A DNA stretch of 32,545 bases from a virus. The stretch is taken from IMG/VR virus record IMGVR_UViG_3300017951_004600, positions 1 through 32,545 of that record. One strand, written 5' to 3'. Position numbers and translations under genes: made by a program. Position 1 is the stretch's first letter, and the number at the start of each line of letters is the position of its first letter. This document shows, one piece after another, positions 22,001 to 28,937 of this stretch. The notes under the pieces were generated by a model, which worked only from the letters and a program-made list of their open reading frames with translations, had not been told where the DNA came from and did not search any database.

Positions 22001-24050
22001 ATACCCTCTTCAAACAACCAACAACCGCCCGTCCATTTGGTTCCTTGGAGGAGCCAGCCATTGGGTGAGCGAGGATTGGGTCGGCAACCGAGAGTTCACT
22101 TTGCCCTCGGCGGCTGGCTTTGGTCGCATGGGGACAGGCTTCGGCCAAGGTCCATCCTTCGCCTTCTCGGAGGGAACCAACAAAGTGCGCTCGGTGTTCA
22201 CTTCGGGCGGCATGACGCTGGTGTTCAACGGCACGACAATTGGAACGGACATAAGCGCCGACGAACCCGTGTGGGGGTTGCAGTTCAAGGCGTGCAACGC
22301 CTTCGCATTCACCGACCGCCGCCCGTATTGGCTCACGAACGGAACGAGTGCGACGCTGGTTCCTTCTGAATATGACCACCTCAGCGGCGAGGAGCCACTC
22401 ATCCACGGCGAACGAGACGACACTTCATTCACCAGCGCCCGCCACCCAGCAGACCGCACTTTTGAAATTGATGGAACAGCACCCACCGCTTGGTCCACGC
22501 TCACGGACCATTATCCCACGGAGTTCCCAGCGGCCATGGCGTCTTTGAAAACGAGCGACAACCGCTTGACCCGAGCCGACTACCCAGCGCTCCAAACCTC
22601 CAATGTTGATTTTAGCATTGATGAGGTCGTTATGCGACAAATCCCAACGCCCGCCATGCTCCCGTTCACGGTTGATACGCTGACCCAACAGGCGTCGGGA
22701 ATAACGCCCGCTCGCTATTCCTCGCTGATTATTGAGGCCGATAACATTAGCGTGGACGACAAGAAGCGCATCACCATCACGCTCCTTGAACCACCTACCT
22801 CAAGCACCATCGCCGAGGAGGCATCAACGGTTATCACGGGCTTTGAGAACCTTGACCCCGACTTCCTCGGTGGCGTGGGTTCAATTGACCTCTCGGGACT
22901 CCCAGCCTCGGCCGTGTCCAACGGCTTCGTGATTCGGTTCAATTTCTTCATCCCATCGTCTGAGGACACGAGCCTGCACCCGCTGGATTGGTCGGCCTTG
23001 CCCATCGTGCGCTCCTATTCCATCTATTATGACCATAAGCCAACGAGTGAGGGAACCATCCTCGGCAACACCTACGACGGCTCCACGGCAACCACGATTG
23101 GGACCTCGGGCACGCAGACCTTCACGACCAAGGTGGGCCACATCGTCTCCCTACGGATGCAGGGCGACACGACCGACCCCGACCGTCAAATCACCCACCT
23201 CAAGGCGGACTTTGGCGATGGGTCAATCACCGATTGGCTGGCGGTCGCTACGCCTGCGGCAAGCGCCACCTATGACATATCCCATGTGTTCTCAACGCGC
23301 CCCGCTGGCGGCACCTACGACATAGTGGTCTATGCGAAGGACGACAACGGCAACGAGACCGTGGCCAGCGATATTCTCCGAGCCACCATCGTGGCCGCCG
23401 AACCCGTGGCCATTGTGCGAGCCGTCCCCTCTATGGTGCGTGCTGGCCAAGCGATTCGCTTTGACGGCTCGGACTCCTATTCCATTGACACCGCCGCATC
23501 CATCGCAACCTACACATGGACCTTCGGGGACGGTTCGTCCAGCGTGAGCGGAGCGGCCGTGTATCAAGACCACACCTATGCCGAGGCTGGTGAGTTCATG
23601 GCCACGCTGGTGGTCAATGACGGGACCTCCGACAGTCCCACGGCGAAGGCCGTCGTGAAGGTGCTTCCTGCGACGCTGGTGGTCCCTCTGACGCTCTCCA
23701 CCAAGCCATCGTCGTTCCGCCGAACACGGTCCGCTACGCTCACGAGAACGCCCATTTTGGACGCCGTATATCCCGAGGTCTCGGACATGGGCCAGCGTGG
23801 CGACGAGTTCACGCTCTCAGGCATGTTCCTCAAGGGCACGCAGGACACCGATATTGCCTTCATGGAGGAACTCCTGTTCTCGGGGTCGCTGGTGGAGTTC
23901 GCCTACCAAGATGTGAACTATGACGGCGTGGCCGACTCCAAGGTGTTCACGGGTCGCATGGTTTCGTTTGACTACAACCGAGAGGGTGGGAATGTGGACC
24001 GCACGCCCTACACGGCCGTGTTCGTTCGGGAGGCTGGCCTCGGTGCTTGA
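19026..24050 (+). CDS. Giant tail protein with PKD domains, 1674 aa
   Basis: The ATG overlaps the tape-measure stop as TGATG. In this place phages carry distal-tail, baseplate or receptor-binding proteins. Most of the protein (about 1-1350) is Thr/Ser/Asp/Gly-rich and beta-like without recognised family. Two PKD-like domains follow: about 1371-1455 (LKADFGDGS...) and about 1458-1550 (IRFDGSDSYS, YTWTFGDGSSSVSG, DHTYAEAGEF). The last ~120 residues (TRTPILDAVYPEVSDMGQRG, FTGRMVSFDYNREGGNVDRT) resemble a compact tail-attachment domain. PKD domains are frequent on archaeal and marine cell surfaces and bind sugars or proteins, so host recognition is plausible. An in-frame TTG at 19023 is an alternative start. 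Confidence 0.75.
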   Translation: MASFKKAPTKKFSRVKNDLAELQRWWPAYIKDDGVLGISVDPVLFRTNFGTYADDDGDESRVAGIRVEAITDAGGDVSGTEPTIVISGSGTFEPKCTINHADGTSTDIMLIAPDRSVFTGTVNMNYTDSAGRSQNGDIDITTDMGHEGMNGLRHGPYPVFMTVQELAEVIDTYRHVGAADTEKKAFLPHGVRAPQTSAFPDIETDPRITNTDPLPTTSPYRATVFMPMMLDNNQLSKDIAGSMTLWGGHAGRWDKNGISRYDTDPEGEDSATIDYKKYGTSGDHQRNSNKATNSDNTRTAVWTSQDSSDCPAPKYRMAMALACFLKDGTYSLNDGVIIPYSYDASRTLGGVNTDTMYLTWNGWDGYKQDDPSGGVLDNSETYPAGIYPLFDFVQGPITPRAQGSNWTHAVLADHEGTGYPLRYEVPPNSKPLDIIAVEVADLAAFDTPPHYGKQFCVRVPDVVSSSENGHTYPVNVGQAVYIQGLDGVLGTGTDMRKATGNIWPTRYDKRRKTGSDELDCNGWWVVSEVNTTEFTGEIEYRFNVHPDLLPVVASYTPSAGATICAGRAGGPEIAFNTYFADVGGSPHDDSMETGMTGQNASEAKNPNVPKTDFQTSDGRPASATIGTGYQAGMGQGDLNVPPASSRNDTAPARITIAETAIVDNLGEFTGNRPVPRSIHIQTLGITPNENIPSAPPVITSGNGSLRIPAPLGHDLCTRYNSTSENGKTTLYPTNIADSMWRLRSDLDRGDDGSGRRADLGGPDRWAHRGVSTPLWSYIDGNTGRHAWDYIKPSGWTFGRNRPWPAHERMGTRLSMSPSLFPVSAGDPFTGFDNGVGLSNRVPQSTETTKIGLSEIGCSPVFLDIEFTAFIPNQDNRMVIVDFDMNDADSMLGRHHMIHGTTNRDMGFGFRPRWDATTAAGVYRKDGFVDYEGGDLTITPTPDPALLYRDWVKAAGAANAVAGDNPNWAGFPIAHKEALLPISGGYADSSEPPYPLQTTNNRPSIWFLGGASHWVSEDWVGNREFTLPSAAGFGRMGTGFGQGPSFAFSEGTNKVRSVFTSGGMTLVFNGTTIGTDISADEPVWGLQFKACNAFAFTDRRPYWLTNGTSATLVPSEYDHLSGEEPLIHGERDDTSFTSARHPADRTFEIDGTAPTAWSTLTDHYPTEFPAAMASLKTSDNRLTRADYPALQTSNVDFSIDEVVMRQIPTPAMLPFTVDTLTQQASGITPARYSSLIIEADNISVDDKKRITITLLEPPTSSTIAEEASTVITGFENLDPDFLGGVGSIDLSGLPASAVSNGFVIRFNFFIPSSEDTSLHPLDWSALPIVRSYSIYYDHKPTSEGTILGNTYDGSTATTIGTSGTQTFTTKVGHIVSLRMQGDTTDPDRQITHLKADFGDGSITDWLAVATPAASATYDISHVFSTRPAGGTYDIVVYAKDDNGNETVASDILRATIVAAEPVAIVRAVPSMVRAGQAIRFDGSDSYSIDTAASIATYTWTFGDGSSSVSGAAVYQDHTYAEAGEFMATLVVNDGTSDSPTAKAVVKVLPATLVVPLTLSTKPSSFRRTRSATLTRTPILDAVYPEVSDMGQRGDEFTLSGMFLKGTQDTDIAFMEELLFSGSLVEFAYQDVNYDGVADSKVFTGRMVSFDYNREGGNVDRTPYTAVFVREAGLGA

Positions 24051-24168
24051 TTGGGTCGGCTGGCTCATCGCATCCGAGGTGGTGTGGTGGCTCGCAGTCG
24101 GCGTGTTTCTTCATCAAGTCCGAGCGCTATGGAAGGGTATTGAATCCATCCCCGTTGAACTCCTTTGA
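24043..24168 (+). CDS. Tiny membrane protein at the end of the tail operon, 41 aa
   Basis: GTG at 24043 overlaps the giant tail gene by eight bases and has GGGAGG (24028-24033) as ribosome site. The product is one hydrophobic, Trp-rich helix (VVWWLAVGVFLHQVRALW) and a short tail. Its size, single helix and late position fit a holin-like or virion-associated membrane peptide, but archaeal virus lysis genes are poorly known, so this is only a suggestion. Confidence 0.55.
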   Translation: MLDWVGWLIASEVVWWLAVGVFLHQVRALWKGIESIPVELL

Positions 24169-24176
24169 CCGACACA

Positions 24177-24206
24177 TTGATATAGGGGTGGTGCATAGGG
24201 TGAAAC
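24177..24206 (+). promoter_or_regulatory. Class A promoter (leaderless)
   Basis: TTGATATAGG begins 30 bases before the ATG at 24207, preceded by GACCGACACA. It is nearly identical to the minus-strand promoter of candidate ncRNA 1. Confidence 0.85.
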
Positions 24207-24506
24207 ATGACCCGAACAACCATACCCCCAACCAACCTGCAAATCAAAGCCGCTATGCGAGAAGCATTCCACTTGACCGAAGAGGACTTGGATGCGTCAT
24301 GCACCGTCATTGTCCGAGAAGGAACCCGCACAACCGTGCATTGGTTTGGCGGTCTCGTGCGAGACTTCTGCGAAGTGGACGGCGACCTCGCCTTGGCCGC
24401 TCCGTCGGTCTATTGGGAGAACCGCCGCAAGTTCGCTAACATTCTCGGCATGGTCGTTGAGGACCGCTTTCACGGCTACGACCTGTTCCTGCGTGAGGAT
24501 TATTGA
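24207..24506 (+). CDS. Hypothetical protein, 99 aa
   Basis: Unknown function. N-terminal helices (LQIKAAMREAFHLTEEDLDASC) are followed by a short beta hairpin (CTVIVREGTRTTVHWFGGLVRDF) and a C-terminal helix. First gene of a two-gene unit driven by a class A promoter. Confidence 0.7.
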   Translation: MTRTTIPPTNLQIKAAMREAFHLTEEDLDASCTVIVREGTRTTVHWFGGLVRDFCEVDGDLALAAPSVYWENRRKFANILGMVVEDRFHGYDLFLREDY

Positions 24507-24519
24507 GAGGTGAGCAAGG

Positions 24520-24822
24520 ATGGACCTACGACCCTTCAAGCGTGAGTTCCAAGGCTTCATCATGGGCACCGACATTATGGCCTTCGTCCGCCACGACGAG
24601 GTTCCGCTTGGGACGCCGCTCGGCGAGGCCATGCGCCACATCGCTCGGGACGCCGTGAAGCACGGTGCGACTCAGAGCATGTTGAACATCAACCTCATGT
24701 GGTTTGAACGAGCATACCGCCTGTTCGGCATTCGCATCACTCCATGGCGCCTCGTCTATGACTTTGACACCGAGGACGAGGAAACGAACGACCTCCACCC
24801 CATGCTCCTCGTTGATGCTTGA
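24520..24822 (+). CDS. Hypothetical protein, 100 aa
   Basis: A full GAGGTGA ribosome site (24507-24513) lies six bases before the ATG. The product is mostly helical with several His/Met residues (RHDEVPLGTPLGEAMRHIARDAVKHGATQSMLNINLMWF) and an acidic C-terminus. No family recognised. Second gene of the unit starting at 24207. Confidence 0.7.
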   Translation: MDLRPFKREFQGFIMGTDIMAFVRHDEVPLGTPLGEAMRHIARDAVKHGATQSMLNINLMWFERAYRLFGIRITPWRLVYDFDTEDEETNDLHPMLLVDA

Positions 24823-24848
24823 AATAGGTGGGTGCACCCCTACGGGGT
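24819..24848 (+). promoter_or_regulatory. Class B promoter (leaderless)
   Basis: TTGAAATAGGTGGG begins 30 bases before the ATG at 24849 and overlaps the previous stop. CCCCTACGGGGT just before the start is a small palindrome that might act as an operator. Confidence 0.8.
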
Positions 24849-26012
24849 ATGCTGACGCCCGCCTTGGTTGATGAATTGACCGAGGCTCTCGGTTTCAATC
24901 ATTGGCCACGGGCGGTCGGCAACCCTCGCCAGCAGTTCATCTATGCGAGCGAGCAAGCCTACACGGCCTTCAAGGAGTGGTGGGGCGACTCATCCTGCTT
25001 CATCAGCACCGCTGGCTATGAGAACCTCGTGTTTGACAACGGCAAGCAGATTCCCCGCTCCATCATCTATGGCCTCACCTTCTTTGACTTTGACCACGAC
25101 ACCAAGCCCGAGAACGCCTTCGCCGACGCCCAGCGGCTCTCACAATACCTCACCGAACTCAATGTGGCCCATTGGGTGCAATATAGCGGCGCCAAGGGCT
25201 ATCACCTGTTCATCGTGCACCTTTCTTTCCGCTGCCGAGGTGACCACCGAGACGGGAGCGCTGAGGCACTCAAGACGCTGGTGAACCAAACGCAGACCCA
25301 CCTCAAGAAAACGCTGGGCCTCAACACGCTGGACGAGCAGACCACGGGCGACCCGAAGCGGCTATGCCGATTCCCGTTCACCCCGCACATCAACCGCCAC
25401 GGCGAGAGGTCGGGTCGGCACGCCATGCCCGTGGAGACCGATGTGCTGGCTGATGCAAACCACGCCACGATTGAGGCCGTGTCCTATCGGCCTCAATATG
25501 CCGTCCCCCATGTCAAGGGGGACAGGCTCACGCTCCCCGAACTCATCGCTCTCCTTGAAGTCAAATTGCACAAACCCGAGACCGAGATTCGCCCTGTGAT
25601 TCACACCGACTTCGGGTTCACCGACATGGCGAGCGCTACGGCGGCCTTCACGGCCTCGTTGGACGATAGGTGCATGGGAGTGGTCAATGAACTCAAACGA
25701 CGCAACCCAAGCCATTCCAGCCGTGTTTATTCGGCACTCTTCGCCAAGACCATAGGCATGAGCATGGAGGCGTTTGAGGAGGTGTGGGTGGAACTCGGCA
25801 CGAGGATGGGCTATGTGGACCTACACAACACCGAGCACCGCCACTATCAGATGAGGACCCTCTTTGACGACCCCCGCTTCGTCTCCTTCCCGAACTGCTC
25901 CACGCTCAAGGCGAAGGGTTGTTGTGTCGGGGAGGTGTGCCCTCGCTACATTGACATGGGCGAGGCGAAGCCCCAGCGAATCATCAAGCGACGATGGAGG
26001 AAACGGACATGA
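24849..26012 (+). CDS. PriS-type DNA primase with C-terminal cysteine cluster
   Basis: A 387-residue archaeo-eukaryotic primase. LTFFDFDHD (Asp80, Asp82) is the metal-binding motif, SGAKGYHLFIV (113-123, with His119) the nucleotide-binding motif, and CRFPFTPHINRHG the third motif. Near the C-terminus four cysteines (about 350, 358, 359, 364) in FPNCSTLKAKGCCVGEVCP resemble the Fe-S cluster region of PriL. The protein thus seems to unite a catalytic PriS part with a PriL-like C-terminal piece, as in some archaeal plasmids. It makes primers for replication. The nuclease gene that follows overlaps by four bases. An in-frame GTG at 24828 is inside the promoter. Confidence 0.85.
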   Translation: MLTPALVDELTEALGFNHWPRAVGNPRQQFIYASEQAYTAFKEWWGDSSCFISTAGYENLVFDNGKQIPRSIIYGLTFFDFDHDTKPENAFADAQRLSQYLTELNVAHWVQYSGAKGYHLFIVHLSFRCRGDHRDGSAEALKTLVNQTQTHLKKTLGLNTLDEQTTGDPKRLCRFPFTPHINRHGERSGRHAMPVETDVLADANHATIEAVSYRPQYAVPHVKGDRLTLPELIALLEVKLHKPETEIRPVIHTDFGFTDMASATAAFTASLDDRCMGVVNELKRRNPSHSSRVYSALFAKTIGMSMEAFEEVWVELGTRMGYVDLHNTEHRHYQMRTLFDDPRFVSFPNCSTLKAKGCCVGEVCPRYIDMGEAKPQRIIKRRWRKRT

Positions 26013-26800
26013 GAATCAAGAGGATGGACCAAATCAAGGACGACCCCGAGAAGGTGGCTCACTTGCTCAAGACGGGCACGCTGGGGAATAAATTGGGGCT
26101 TCTGAGAGCCATGGGTCCCGACCACGCAGGGCGCGTTGAGGTCGGCGAGGCCATCCTCAAGGAACTGCTCGGGCGGCATCGTCGGATTGACCACCGAGAG
26201 CACCCGCTCATGATAGGGTATTTCAGCAACCTCGGCTTTGAGGTCGCTCACCTCAACACGGGGGACGGCGACATGAAGGGCGGCACCACGAGCGTGGAGC
26301 GCAAGGAGGACGACTTCATGGACTCGCTCTTTGACGACCGCTGGCTACGCCAATTGGGCGCGATGCGTGAGGAGGCAGAGCACTCCTACCTCATCATCAC
26401 CAAGTCCTATGAGGACATCAAGAACGAGGTCCACGAGCGTGGTGTGAGCGAGCAGGTCTTGACGGGCTTCGTGGCCGCCCTGTGCGCCGTAGGCTACACG
26501 CCCCTGTTCGTCCCCGATAAGTGGGACGCCGCCGTCATTGTCCGCAAAATCATGGACAAAATAGACGACGACACCGCTCGCCTCTATGTCCCCCGACCCC
26601 GCTCACCCAAGGCGACCGAATATCGGAACGCCATCATTGAGGCCCTGCCGAAGGTCGGCATCAAGACCCGTAGGAAAATCGTGGAGGCGTTCCCGTCGCT
26701 GGCGGCTCTGACGAGTGCGTCGGTGGAGGACCTCGTGGCGATTGAGGGCATCGGGCAGAAAACCGCTGAACGGATTCATGAAATCCTTCATGCGGAATGA
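26009..26800 (+). CDS. XPF/ERCC4-family structure-specific nuclease
   Basis: A 263-residue protein with the family motif VERKEDDF (ERK-x-x-D, residues 97-102) after GDGD, and a C-terminal double helix-hairpin-helix (about 205-263: LPKVGIKTRRKIVEAFPSLA, then VAIEGIGQKTAERIHEIL). It lacks the helicase part of Hef, so it matches the short crenarchaeal XPF type. It should cut branched DNA such as flaps and forks. ATG at 26009 overlaps the primase stop (ATGA) and GGAGG (25996-26000) is correctly spaced; the ATG at 25994 has no such site. Confidence 0.88.
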   Translation: MRIKRMDQIKDDPEKVAHLLKTGTLGNKLGLLRAMGPDHAGRVEVGEAILKELLGRHRRIDHREHPLMIGYFSNLGFEVAHLNTGDGDMKGGTTSVERKEDDFMDSLFDDRWLRQLGAMREEAEHSYLIITKSYEDIKNEVHERGVSEQVLTGFVAALCAVGYTPLFVPDKWDAAVIVRKIMDKIDDDTARLYVPRPRSPKATEYRNAIIEALPKVGIKTRRKIVEAFPSLAALTSASVEDLVAIEGIGQKTAERIHEILHAE

Positions 26801-26830
26801 CTATATAGGTGGGGCACTTAGGGGTATAAC
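26800..26830 (+). promoter_or_regulatory. Class B promoter with class A start element
   Basis: ACTATATAGGTGGGG precedes the ATG at 26831 by 31 bases, and GGGGTATAAC, usual in class A, lies directly before it. It overlaps the end of the nuclease gene. Confidence 0.7.
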
Positions 26831-26860
26831 ATGAACAACGACACGAGGGCGGTGGTCTGA
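26831..26860 (+). CDS. Nine-codon leaderless ORF (possible leader peptide)
   Basis: The ATG placed by the promoter opens a frame of only nine codons (MNNDTRAVV) that ends in TGA overlapping the ATG of the next gene as TGATG. Ribosomes that start on this leaderless ATG would terminate exactly at the next start. GGTGG within it could act as ribosome site for the second gene. It may set expression of the regulator downstream. Confidence 0.45.
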   Translation: MNNDTRAVV

Positions 26861-27216
26861 TGGCCAAAGGCAATTCCAAAGGCGTTCTCCGAGACCGCTT
26901 GGTCCGACAGGCCATCAAAGACATGAACGGCGCTCCGTTCGTTGCTGGCGACCTGCTGGACAAAATGACCTATTCACGCAACATGCCGACCGTCCGAGAG
27001 GTGGGCGGCGTGCTCTCCCAATTGAAGCGGAGCGGTGAAGTCATATACATGGGCGAGGTCGGTAGCCGTGTCGGTCGTGAACTGCTGGAAGCCGCAGGCT
27101 TGACGCAACATGGCGTCCGCAAGACGGGCCTTTACATCGCCGCCGACTCACCCAACGCTCCGAGGAATGACAATGACGACGCAACCGCAGACCTACCTTC
27201 AAACGATGAGGAATGA
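26860..27216 (+). CDS. Probable winged-helix DNA-binding protein, 118 aa
   Basis: Residues 1-90 read as a winged helix: KGVLRDRLVRQAIKDMNG, FVAGDLLDKM, PTVREVGGVLSQLKRSGEV (recognition helix region) and IYMGEVGSRV (wing). The C-terminal tail is Asp/Asn-rich and acidic. It probably regulates viral or host promoters. Start is coupled to the nine-codon leader ORF. Confidence 0.6.
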   Translation: MAKGNSKGVLRDRLVRQAIKDMNGAPFVAGDLLDKMTYSRNMPTVREVGGVLSQLKRSGEVIYMGEVGSRVGRELLEAAGLTQHGVRKTGLYIAADSPNAPRNDNDDATADLPSNDEE

Positions 27217-27781
27217 GACCACATGGACCGTGCGCCTCGGCATACGCTTCGTCTATGACACTTGGACGCCGTTCCAATGGGAGGGTGAGAACCTCGCCAC
27301 GGGCATTCATGCCGTGTGCAAGGCCGCTCTGAAAGTCTCCGACGACGACTCGCTGGACGACCTGTATATGCTGGGGCTTGACCTTGACACCTTCGTCTCC
27401 AAGAACGAGGAGTGCGCCGTCAATTGGGGCCTCACCGTGTTCAAGACGCAGGGGTATTGGTTCGGCCTGCTGGGCTATCGGGAGCAATACGCAGACGGCG
27501 AGTGGGCTACGGCCTGCGCCGACGAGAGCATTCACGCCGCCGTCGGGCAATTGGAACCGACCAAGACCTGCTCCGCCGTGCCGTGGCGAAAGGACATGGT
27601 GCACCGAGTTCAGCCACGCAACGAGAACGGGGACTTCATGTCTCGGACGCCCGAGGACTATGAGAACCGACGCAGGCGAGCGCAGGCGGCCAACAAAGCG
27701 ATTCGGGAGGCATTCCATGGATGGTCGGGCAAGGGCCGCTGGGACGAACTCATCGCCAAGGCAAACGCCAATCGGTCATGA
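27173..27781 (+). CDS. Hypothetical protein, 202 aa
   Basis: Start at ATG 27173 is chosen because GAGG (27162-27165) lies seven bases upstream; ATGs at 27167 and 27206 are alternatives. It overlaps the preceding gene by 44 bases, in another frame. The protein has several aromatic strands (TVRLGIRFVYDTWTPFQW, WFGLLGYREQYADGEW) and a basic C-terminal part (YENRRRRAQAANKAIREAF). No family recognised. Confidence 0.6.
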   Translation: MTTQPQTYLQTMRNETTWTVRLGIRFVYDTWTPFQWEGENLATGIHAVCKAALKVSDDDSLDDLYMLGLDLDTFVSKNEECAVNWGLTVFKTQGYWFGLLGYREQYADGEWATACADESIHAAVGQLEPTKTCSAVPWRKDMVHRVQPRNENGDFMSRTPEDYENRRRRAQAANKAIREAFHGWSGKGRWDELIAKANANRS

Positions 27782-27796
27782 CTATCGGCCGATGGT

Positions 27797-27826
27797 TTAA
27801 TATAGGAGTGCCCTCATGGGTGTATC
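27797..27826 (+). promoter_or_regulatory. Class A promoter (leaderless)
   Basis: TTAATATAGG begins 30 bases before the ATG at 27827, preceded by CGGCCGATGGT and followed by AGTG. Confidence 0.85.
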
Positions 27827-28039
27827 ATGGGCGCAACACAAAACCCCAACCATCCGACCTGCGAACAACGGACCCCATCGCGCATTAAGCGAGAGTTCCC
27901 CACTTGCGTTGTCCGTGGATGCGCTATTCCCGCCACTCACTCCGTCAAGTCTCGGGACATTTACATGGGCGGCGCCCGACTCGGCAAGTGTTGCTATCAT
28001 GCAAATTGTCGGCAACACCAGCGAGAGCCTCTTAATTGA
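27827..28039 (+). CDS. Small Cys-rich protein, 70 aa
   Basis: Six cysteines (PTCEQ, TCVVRGC, KCCYHANC) and two His near the C-terminus suggest one or two zinc sites. The rest is basic. A longer frame across the same bases starts inside the promoter and is judged spurious upstream of 28065. Single-gene unit with class A promoter; function unknown. Confidence 0.65.
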   Translation: MGATQNPNHPTCEQRTPSRIKREFPTCVVRGCAIPATHSVKSRDIYMGGARLGKCCYHANCRQHQREPLN

Positions 28040-28064
28040 AATAGGTGGGAGTCGTGGTTCAACC
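28036..28064 (+). promoter_or_regulatory. Class B promoter (leaderless)
   Basis: TTGAAATAGGTGGG begins 29 bases before the ATG at 28065 and overlaps the stop of the previous gene. Confidence 0.75.
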
Positions 28065-28274
28065 ATGCAATACCTCATCACGATTCGCTTTGAGCACGAG
28101 ACCATTGAACTCACTCACGACGGCTCTCTGAGCGAGGCTCTCAAGGCCGCTTGGGCTGAGTGTAGGGAGCGCAAGGCGCAACCCGCTCACATCACCTGCT
28201 TGCGGCAAGACGCCACCGTTGAGGTGGACGAGGACGGCTGGGAAACGGTCTCCCCGATTGCACGAGCGTCATGA
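28065..28274 (+). CDS. Hypothetical small protein, 69 aa
   Basis: A compact alpha/beta protein: QYLITIRFEHETIELTHDG (strands), SLSEALKAAWAECRERK (helix), HITCLRQDATVEVDEDGW (strands). No family recognised. Its promoter is of the replication class, so it may act with the primase and nuclease upstream. Confidence 0.65.
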   Translation: MQYLITIRFEHETIELTHDGSLSEALKAAWAECRERKAQPAHITCLRQDATVEVDEDGWETVSPIARAS

Positions 28275-28279
28275 ACCCT

Positions 28280-28308
28280 CAAGAACCCCGACTGCAAACA
28301 CTACACCA
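28280..28308 (+). promoter_or_regulatory. Class C (putative late) promoter of the fibre operon
   Basis: CAAGAACCCC begins 29 bases before the ATG at 28309. It differs from the element at 9903 by one base, and CGACT following it is shared as well. Confidence 0.5.
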
Positions 28309-28653
28309 ATGCACGACGAGGACGAGAGCAACATGGCTATGAATTGGGTCGTCGCAGGCAAGCAGTCCATGGAGATGCACGGCTACCTGCCGAGCAACCA
28401 AGACGAACCCGTTATCATGGTCAAGACCTCGGGGTCGGGCATGTGGACCTTCAAGTTCACCGACCGCAAGGGCACGGGGCGCATTCAAGTCTCCAAGGGA
28501 GCGGACTACAACCCGCTGGACCTCATAGAAACCCTCTATCATCACATCACCAACATGCCGAGAGAAACGGCCAATAACCCCAAGGCGCAGACGATTGACT
28601 ACGACGATGCAGTCGTGCAATTTGATGCGGACTTCGTGGGTGAATGGGCATGA
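28309..28653 (+). CDS. Probable virion-associated protein, 114 aa
   Basis: Starts with an acidic MHDEDESN, then beta-rich sequence (EPVIMVKTSGSGMWTFKFTDRKGTGRIQVSKG) and a helix (LIETLYHHITNMPRETA). First gene of the fibre operon, so a virion or fibre-assembly role is likely. The ATG at 28309 is chosen from the late promoter spacing; ATGs at 28333 and 28339 are alternatives. Its stop overlaps the next ATG. Confidence 0.55.
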   Translation: MHDEDESNMAMNWVVAGKQSMEMHGYLPSNQDEPVIMVKTSGSGMWTFKFTDRKGTGRIQVSKGADYNPLDLIETLYHHITNMPRETANNPKAQTIDYDDAVVQFDADFVGEWA

Positions 28654-28937
28654 TGGCTTGGACGGTTGAGACAGACGACGGAGCGGTTCTCACCTCCGTG
28701 TTCACCGTGGACTCATGGGGCGACCTTTGTTGCGTCGCCGACCTCGTGGAGGAGAACGGTGAGTGGACGATTGAGACGGAGAAGGAGTCGTTCTCCCTGC
28801 TCCAACCCAAGGGTGATTCACACCAATACCTCGCCGCCCTGTTCGGGGCTGGGAACCCGCCCACCATTGACACGACCAAGCCCTTCATGAACTACCGTTC
28901 GGGCCTGCTCTCGTTTGATGTGTGGGAGGTTAAGTGA
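28650..28937 (+). CDS. Hypothetical protein upstream of the fibre, 95 aa
   Basis: Overlaps the previous gene as ATGA and ends directly before the GTG of the fibre gene. Acidic and beta-rich (AVLTSVFTVDSWGDLCCVADL, GEWTIETEKESFSLLQ). Tight packing between two late genes suggests a fibre partner or chaperone, without further evidence. Confidence 0.6.
   Translation: MMAWTVETDDGAVLTSVFTVDSWGDLCCVADLVEENGEWTIETEKESFSLLQPKGDSHQYLAALFGAGNPPTIDTTKPFMNYRSGLLSFDVWEVK

Noticed and set aside
28271-28342. A 23-codon ORF joined by ATGA overlaps to the genes on both sides
   Set aside because: The late promoter at 28280 lies inside it and sets the next start at 28309; no ribosome site precedes 28271 and the product is unremarkable.
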